Assembly: GCA_964441935.1 (NCBI GenBank) | Contig: CAYTXI010000049.1 | Coordinates: 1 to 18,559 of the forward strand | Direction of reading: 5' to 3' | Source: JBBDMC01 sp964441935 | GTDB lineage: Bacteria; Pseudomonadota; Alphaproteobacteria; Rhizobiales; Kaistiaceae | Length of the DNA: 18,559 nt | In this document: piece after piece, positions 14,662 through 18,559 of the stretch | Position numbering within the stretch: the first letter of the stretch is position 1 | Layout of the letters: each line of letters opens with the position of its first letter | Position numbers and translations under genes: made by a program | Notes under the pieces: generated by a model | Told to the model about the DNA's origin: nothing | What the model saw: only the letters and a program-made list of their open reading frames with translations | Databases searched by the model: none

Positions 14662-16086
14662 TCAATTGATTTCAGGGCGCCGTCCAGCGGTTGGGCCCGG
14701 CCTTGCCCGGGCCACGGCCGCGATGGCGCCGACGAGATCGGTGAGCTGACGGACCGCCGCTCCGCCCGCCGGCGTGCCGCCTTTGGTCGCGGGCGGCGCG
14801 ACCGCCTGCGCGAAACCGAGCTTCTGCGCCTCTTTCAGACGCGCCGGCGCGTGGGCCACCTGCCGCACCGCGCCGGACAGGCTGACCTCGCCGAAATAGA
14901 CGGTGTCGGAGGGGAGCGGCGCGTTCAGGCGCGAGGAGACGAGCGCTGCGGCGACCGCGAGATCGGCGGCCGGCTCGACGATCCTCAGGCCCCCTGCGAC
15001 GTTGAGGAAGACCTCGCAGTCGCCGAGGCGGACGCCGCAGTGGGCCTCGAGCACGGCGAGGACCATTGCGAGGCGGTTGGCGTCCCAGCCGATAACGGAG
15101 CGACGCGGCGTGCCGAGCGCGCTAGGCGCGACCAACGCCTGAATCTCGACAAGCAGCGGCCGCGTCCCCTCCATACCGGCGAACACCGCGGTGCCCGCTG
15201 TCGTCCCATTGCGCTCGCCGAGGAAAAGCGCCGACGGGTTAGCGACTTCTGTGAGGCCCGTCCCAGTCATGTCGAATACGCCGATTTCGTCGGTCGGGCC
15301 GAAACGGTTCTTGACCGCGCGCAGGATGCGGAAATGGTGGCCGCCTTCGCCGTCGAAGTGGAGTACGCCGTCGACCATATGCTCGACCACGCGCGGGCCG
15401 GCGATCTGACCGTCCTTGGTGACGTGGCCGATGAAGACGACGGCGGCCCCAGTCTGCTTGGCGTAGCGGATCAGAGCCTGGGCGGACGCGCGCACCTGGG
15501 TGACTGTGCCAGGGGGCGAGCCGGCGAGGTCGGTCCACAGCGTTTGGATCGAGTCGACGATAACGAGCGCCGGCGGCGCATCGTCGCCAAGCGTCGCCAG
15601 GATGTCCTCGACGCTGGTCCCGGCCGCGAGCTTGACCGACGCCTGGGTGAGCGAAAGGCGCTCCGCACGCAGCCGGATTTGGGCAACCGCCTCCTCGCCT
15701 GAGACGTAGACGGCCCGGCGGCCCGCGTTGGCTATGGACGCAGCGACCTGGAGGAGCAGCGTCGACTTGCCGATCCCTGGGTCTCCGCCGACCAGCAGGG
15801 TCGAACCGCGCACCAAGCCGCCGCCGGTCACCCGGTCGAACTCGGCGATGCCGGTGACGAGGCGCGGCGCCTCGTCGCTAGTGCCGCGGAGCGGCGTGAG
15901 CTCGATGATGCGGCCGCGACCGGCAGCTCGTGTCGCCGGACCCGCACCGACGCCTCCGCCGGCTTCGGCCTCCTCGCTGAGCGTATTCCACTCGCCGCAG
16001 TCGTCGCATCGGCCCTGCCAGCGGTGGCTGACCGCCCCGCAGTTCTGGCAGACGTATTGGGTCCTGACGCGGGCGGCAAAGGCCAA
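14662..16086 (-). CDS. radA: DNA repair protein RadA (Sms)
   Basis: RadA is a RecA-like ATPase and branch-migration helicase that helps process recombination intermediates. The 474-residue protein has all parts in order: an N-terminal C4 zinc finger (C13, C16, C27, C30), Walker A GGDPGIGKST at 100-109, Walker B ending in VIVDS near 175-179, the RadA-specific KNRFG motif at 259-263, and a C-terminal Lon-like domain (for example LAVAAALVSSRLNAPL and FGEVSLSGAVRQV). The start is most likely the TTG at 16086, which gives AFAARVRTQYVCQNCG, close to the family's usual MAKxKTQYVCQNCG; GAGAG lies a few bases before it and no nearby in-frame ATG exists. alr is 57 bases upstream on the same strand, so the two are probably co-transcribed. 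Confidence 0.96.
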   Translation of the reverse strand: MAFAARVRTQYVCQNCGAVSHRWQGRCDDCGEWNTLSEEAEAGGGVGAGPATRAAGRGRIIELTPLRGTSDEAPRLVTGIAEFDRVTGGGLVRGSTLLVGGDPGIGKSTLLLQVAASIANAGRRAVYVSGEEAVAQIRLRAERLSLTQASVKLAAGTSVEDILATLGDDAPPALVIVDSIQTLWTDLAGSPPGTVTQVRASAQALIRYAKQTGAAVVFIGHVTKDGQIAGPRVVEHMVDGVLHFDGEGGHHFRILRAVKNRFGPTDEIGVFDMTGTGLTEVANPSALFLGERNGTTAGTAVFAGMEGTRPLLVEIQALVAPSALGTPRRSVIGWDANRLAMVLAVLEAHCGVRLGDCEVFLNVAGGLRIVEPAADLAVAAALVSSRLNAPLPSDTVYFGEVSLSGAVRQVAHAPARLKEAQKLGFAQAVAPPATKGGTPAGGAAVRQLTDLVGAIAAVARARPGPTAGRRPEIN

Positions 16087-16143
16087 GAGCGAATCTCTCG
16101 AGATCTGTTGTTCGCGTTATGTTCTCACAATGCCAGCGCAACA

Positions 16144-17268
16144 TCAAGCGCCCACGTACACCCGCTCGTAGCGCCGGCCGAGGCCGGTAAGGAACTCGTA
16201 GCCGATCGTGCCGGCATGGCCGGCGACCTCGTCAATCGGCACGTGCGGGCCGAAGAGCTCGACTCGGTCGCCGCGTTCGACGGCGTGGATGTGGGTGATG
16301 TCGACGGCGATAAGATCCATCGAGACGCGCCCGACGAGGGGCGCATAGCTGCCGCGAACGAAAACGCGCGCACCCGGCCGCGTGTCGGACGATCCGGCGG
16401 CGCGGTGGTACCCGTCGGCGTAGCCGACGGCGAGGATCGCCACGCGGATCGGCTCGACGGCGGTCTCCGTCGCGCCGTAGCCGACCGTCTCGTCGCGCTT
16501 GACCTCGCGAATCTGCAGCACCTGGGCCTCCGCGGTGACAACCGGGCGGAGCGCTGAGTCGTCGTCCGGTAGCGGTCGCGCGCCGTAGAGCGCGATGCCG
16601 GGGCGGACAAGGTCGAAATGGTAGTCGGCGCCGAGGAGAATACCGGCCGAGTTGGCCAGCGACGCCGGGATGTCCGGCAGGAGCACCCTGACCGCGCGAA
16701 AGCCCGTCAACTGCCTGCGATTCATCGGGTGGTCCGGGGTATCGGCGCAGGAGAGGTGGCTCATCAGGAGCGACGGGCGGATCGCCTCGAGCAAGGTTCT
16801 GTCCTCCGCCAGACCGCGCGCCTCCCGCGGCGTCAGGCCCAGCCGATTCATGCCGGTGTCGACGTGGAGGGCCGATCCGGTCGGAACACCCGACTGCTTG
16901 ACCGCGGCCCACTCCCCGAGCTCGGAAAGGGACCCCAGAACCGGCCGAAGGTCGTTAGCGACGAGTGCGTCGGCGCTCCCGGGGAGGAGGCCGTCGAGCA
17001 CGTAGATTACCGCGTCCCGCACGGCGCGCCGGAGCCGCACCCCCTCGTCGGGTAGGGCCACAAAGAATGTGTGGCAGCCGGCCTCCGCCAGCGCCTCGGC
17101 CGCCCGTTCCAGACCGATGCCGTAGGCATCGGCCTTGACCACCGCGGCGGTCGCCGTCGTCTTGGCGACTTGCCGGGCCAGCGTCTGCCAGTTGTCAGCC
17201 AGCGCGTCCAGATCGATCGTCAACCGGCCCCCGGTTGCCACCGATCTCTGGCGTTTCGAGGTGGACAT
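16144..17268 (-). CDS. alr: Alanine racemase
   Basis: Alr interconverts L- and D-alanine using pyridoxal phosphate and supplies D-alanine for peptidoglycan. The 374-residue length is typical. The PLP-binding lysine is K45 in VVKADAYGIG within the TIM-barrel domain; HVDTGMNRLG (135-144), MSHLSCAD and ANSAGI (205-210) are barrel motifs. In the C-terminal beta domain the second catalytic residue is Y283 in VGYADG, and VGRVSMDLIAVD lines the active site. The ATG at 17268 gives a short polar N-terminus before RLTIDLDAL. It leads the alr-radA-cvpA-purF-SDR run on the - strand. Its upstream region (17269-17428) is shared with the divergent secreted protein gene and contains several hairpins. Confidence 0.96.
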   Translation of the reverse strand: MSTSKRQRSVATGGRLTIDLDALADNWQTLARQVAKTTATAAVVKADAYGIGLERAAEALAEAGCHTFFVALPDEGVRLRRAVRDAVIYVLDGLLPGSADALVANDLRPVLGSLSELGEWAAVKQSGVPTGSALHVDTGMNRLGLTPREARGLAEDRTLLEAIRPSLLMSHLSCADTPDHPMNRRQLTGFRAVRVLLPDIPASLANSAGILLGADYHFDLVRPGIALYGARPLPDDDSALRPVVTAEAQVLQIREVKRDETVGYGATETAVEPIRVAILAVGYADGYHRAAGSSDTRPGARVFVRGSYAPLVGRVSMDLIAVDITHIHAVERGDRVELFGPHVPIDEVAGHAGTIGYEFLTGLGRRYERVYVGA

Positions 17269-17280
17269 GGGCCGAAGCTA

Positions 17281-17389
17281 GCCGATTCTCGGCGTCTGCA
17301 CCCGTACATCGCGGGGTGTGACTCATCGGACACGCTCGGCGTGCGAATCACCACACCCACAAGACAAACGCGTTGTCTGCAGCGCAGAC
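17281..17389. promoter_or_regulatory. Run of hairpins in the divergent alr / secreted-protein gap
   Basis: Four inverted repeats fill this stretch: GCCGA-TTC-TCGGC (17281-17293); an outer stem GGGTGTG (17314-17320) with CACACCC (17352-17358) enclosing CACGC-TCG-GCGTG (17331-17343); AGACAA-ACGCG-TTGTCT (17362-17378); and GTCTGC-AGC-GCAGAC (17375-17389). The last two share GTCT, so in RNA only one can form. They could be protein-binding sites for the divergent promoters or a folded 5' leader of either gene. I could not place -35/-10 boxes with confidence. Confidence 0.3.
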
Positions 17390-17428
17390 TTACACCGGGA
17401 GGATGATTCGTTCTCGGGAGTGGGAACC

Positions 17429-17755
17429 ATGAATCATCTGGTACTCGTCTTGTCCGGTATCCTCCTCGGAGTCGTGTCGACGCTCCCCGACTCTGCCCAG
17501 GCAGAGGAACGGCGGGCGTGGTTCAAGAGCCTCAAGCAACCCGACACCGGTTACTCCTGCTGCGACATCTCCGACTGCCGTCGCACCGACGCCAATTGGC
17601 GCCAAGGGCAGTGGTGGGCTGTGGTCAGCGGCGAGTGGACGCCGATTCCGCCCGAAAAGGAACTCGACAAGCGGTCGATCGACGGCGACGCCTACGTATG
17701 CTCGAGCCCGACCCGCCGCATCTACTGCTTCATCAAGCCGACGCTGGCGATGTGA
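17429..17755 (+). CDS. Small secreted cysteine-containing protein of unknown function
   Basis: The 108-residue precursor begins MNHLVLVLSGILLGVVSTL, a clear signal peptide, with a probable signal peptidase I site after AQA at residue 25. The mature protein of about 83 residues has five cysteines (C44, C45, C50, C91, C100), including the CCDISDC cluster, and several tryptophans (GQWWAVVSGEWTPIP). These could form disulfides or bind metal in the periplasm. I recall similar CCDxSDC proteins annotated as hypothetical in Alphaproteobacteria, but know no function. GGGAG at 17416-17420 sits 8 bases before the ATG at 17429 and decides the start. It is the only + strand gene among the dnaB-SDR genes and converges with the SRPBCC gene over a shared hairpin. 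Confidence 0.82.
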   Translation: MNHLVLVLSGILLGVVSTLPDSAQAEERRAWFKSLKQPDTGYSCCDISDCRRTDANWRQGQWWAVVSGEWTPIPPEKELDKRSIDGDAYVCSSPTRRIYCFIKPTLAM

Positions 17756-17767
17756 ACCAACACGGCT

Positions 17768-17792
17768 CGGGGGCGGGGCTCAGCCGCCCCCG
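17768..17792. terminator. Bidirectional hairpin between the convergent secreted-protein and SRPBCC genes
   Basis: CGGGGGCGG (17768-17776) pairs perfectly with CCGCCCCCG (17784-17792) around a 7-base loop. It starts 12 bases after the + strand stop and covers the stop codon (17780-17782) and last codons of the - strand gene. The 9-bp GC stem between convergent genes is placed as a shared terminator, although T runs are lacking on both sides. Confidence 0.5.
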
Positions 17793-18295
17793 GCCGCCTT
17801 GGCATAGAGGTCCATGAGGCGCGGCCAGCCCTTGGCCGCCGCCATAGTCTTTCTGTACGCCTCCCACCCCTCTCCGTGGCGTGGGAAATCGCGGTGGACC
17901 AGAACCACCTCGGTGGTTCCTGCACCGGTCTCGACGAAGCGCACGTCGACGCGGCTCGCGGTCGACTCGTTTGCCTCCGGCGTCCGATCGGGTCTGATCT
18001 GCCAAGCGATGACGATGTGTTCGGGTCGACTGAGCGTCAGCACCGTCCCCCACACCGACTCGGCGCCGTCATTGGTGCGCTCGAAACAGCGCCCGTTCAT
18101 CTTGGGCTCTATGACGGTCTCGGCGAGCTTGTCACCGCCCCAAGTCTGGTCGCGCGGCCACCATGTGTTGAACTCGTCGACGAACACCTGAAAGGCGCGC
18201 TCCACCGGGATCGGCAGCTTGCGGCTGACGATCAGGAGATCCCGGCTGCCTTCGGCGGCCGGCGCTTGCTTCTCACCGAATAGCCACTTGAACAT
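17780..18295 (-). CDS. SRPBCC / AHSA1-like (Bet v 1 fold) domain protein
   Basis: The 171-residue protein has the helix-grip layout of the SRPBCC superfamily, near the AHSA1 (activator of Hsp90 ATPase homologue) group. It starts the fold with DLLIVSRKLPIPVERAFQVF, continues with FNTWWPRDQTWGG, then strands ETVIEPKMNGRCFERT, VWGTVLTLSRPEHIVIAWQI and TTEVVLVHRDF, and ends in a long helix (GWEAYRKTMAAAKGWPRLMD). Such domains bind hydrophobic ligands; the ligand here is unknown. The ATG at 18295 is preceded by GAGGGGGG a few bases upstream, which favours it over a GTG six codons earlier. The gene is 27 bases downstream of dnaB on the same strand and may be co-transcribed with it. There is no signal peptide. 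Confidence 0.8.
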   Translation of the reverse strand: MFKWLFGEKQAPAAEGSRDLLIVSRKLPIPVERAFQVFVDEFNTWWPRDQTWGGDKLAETVIEPKMNGRCFERTNDGAESVWGTVLTLSRPEHIVIAWQIRPDRTPEANESTASRVDVRFVETGAGTTEVVLVHRDFPRHGEGWEAYRKTMAAAKGWPRLMDLYAKAAGGG

Positions 18296-18322
18296 GACAG
18301 CCCCCCTCGGCACTCGCGCCGC

Positions 18323-18559
18323 TCACCCGTCAAACGGAACGGGCAGCGACTCCTCGTTGGCGAGATTGGAGAACCGAGTCAGTGTGTCCTCGAAATGCAG
18401 GCGGATGGTGCCTGTCGGCCCGTGGCGCTGCTTGCCGATGATCACCTCGGCGACGCCGTGGACCCGGCTCATCTCGTCCTGCCACTGCTCGTATTCCATG
18501 GTGCCGGGCTTGGGCTCCTTGTTCTTCAGATAGTATTCCTCGCGGAACACGAACAGCAC
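18323..18559 (-). CDS. dnaB: Replicative DNA helicase DnaB, C-terminal end (5' part beyond window)
   Basis: Only the last 78 codons are present, running in from the right edge. The piece begins VLFVFREEYYL and contains VHGVAEVIIGKQRHGPTGTI followed by RLHFEDTLTRFSNLA. This is the conserved end of the RecA-like motor domain of DnaB, the hexameric helicase that unwinds DNA at the replication fork. The arginine in KQRHGPTG belongs to the conserved terminal region of the motor domain. The stop is TGA at 18323-18325. In its direction of transcription dnaB comes before the SRPBCC gene and alr, consistent with the dnaB-alr-radA gene order known in Alphaproteobacteria. Confidence 0.94.
   Translation of the reverse strand: MLFVFREEYYLKNKEPKPGTMEYEQWQDEMSRVHGVAEVIIGKQRHGPTGTIRLHFEDTLTRFSNLANEESLPVPFDG

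Noticed and set aside
1..18559. CRISPR array, insertion sequence, prophage, toxin-antitoxin pair or defence system
   Set aside because: I saw no regular direct repeats with spacers, no transposase or integrase, no terminal inverted repeats and no island-like change in codon use. The window is filled with core metabolic and information-processing genes.

Overview
The window is an 18.6 kb piece of a GC-rich bacterial chromosome. Codon third positions are mostly G or C, protein families are alphaproteobacterial in character, and the neighbourhoods ppx-rlmE-guaB, guaB-rsmB-guaA and dnaB-alr-radA-cvpA-purF-SDR resemble those of Rhodospirillales-type Alphaproteobacteria. The lineage is inferred from these family resemblances, not from a search. 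There is no rRNA or tRNA gene, insertion sequence, prophage, CRISPR array or recognisable defence island. This is core housekeeping sequence, not an accessory region.

Left block (1-7750, all + strand): the 3' end of a Ppx/GppA phosphatase overlaps the 23S rRNA methyltransferase gene rlmE. A wax ester synthase/diacylglycerol acyltransferase-like protein follows. Next comes a purine/methylation cluster: guaB (IMP to XMP), an RsmB-type rRNA m5C methyltransferase, a methylthioadenosine/S-adenosylhomocysteine nucleosidase sharing ATGA with it, and guaA (XMP to GMP). guaB and guaA are consecutive steps of GMP synthesis. The two genes between them use S-adenosylmethionine and remove its by-product. 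A hairpin follows guaA.

Middle block (7750-11570): a probable 51-residue membrane or exported protein (+) converges with a periplasmic L,D-transpeptidase (-). A 525-base gene-free gap with several inverted repeats follows, then a YfgM-like membrane-anchored TPR protein and the ribosome-assembly GTPase Der (+). bamB, often found between these two genes, is absent here. Between der and the next gene is a possible small frame-broken gene on the - strand.

Right block (11572-18559, mostly - strand): read in the direction of transcription, the order is dnaB (partial), an SRPBCC/AHSA1-like protein, then alr, radA, cvpA, purF and a short-chain dehydrogenase. One small secreted cysteine-rich protein lies on the + strand between the SRPBCC gene and alr. 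purF begins one base after cvpA stops, so those two are surely co-transcribed.

I found no convincing new multi-gene system. The points most worth checking are: interleaved inverted repeats in the 165 bases before cvpA-purF; a run of hairpins in the alr/secreted-protein divergent gap; an Asn-to-Asp change in the second G4 motif of Der; and the possible decayed gene beside der.
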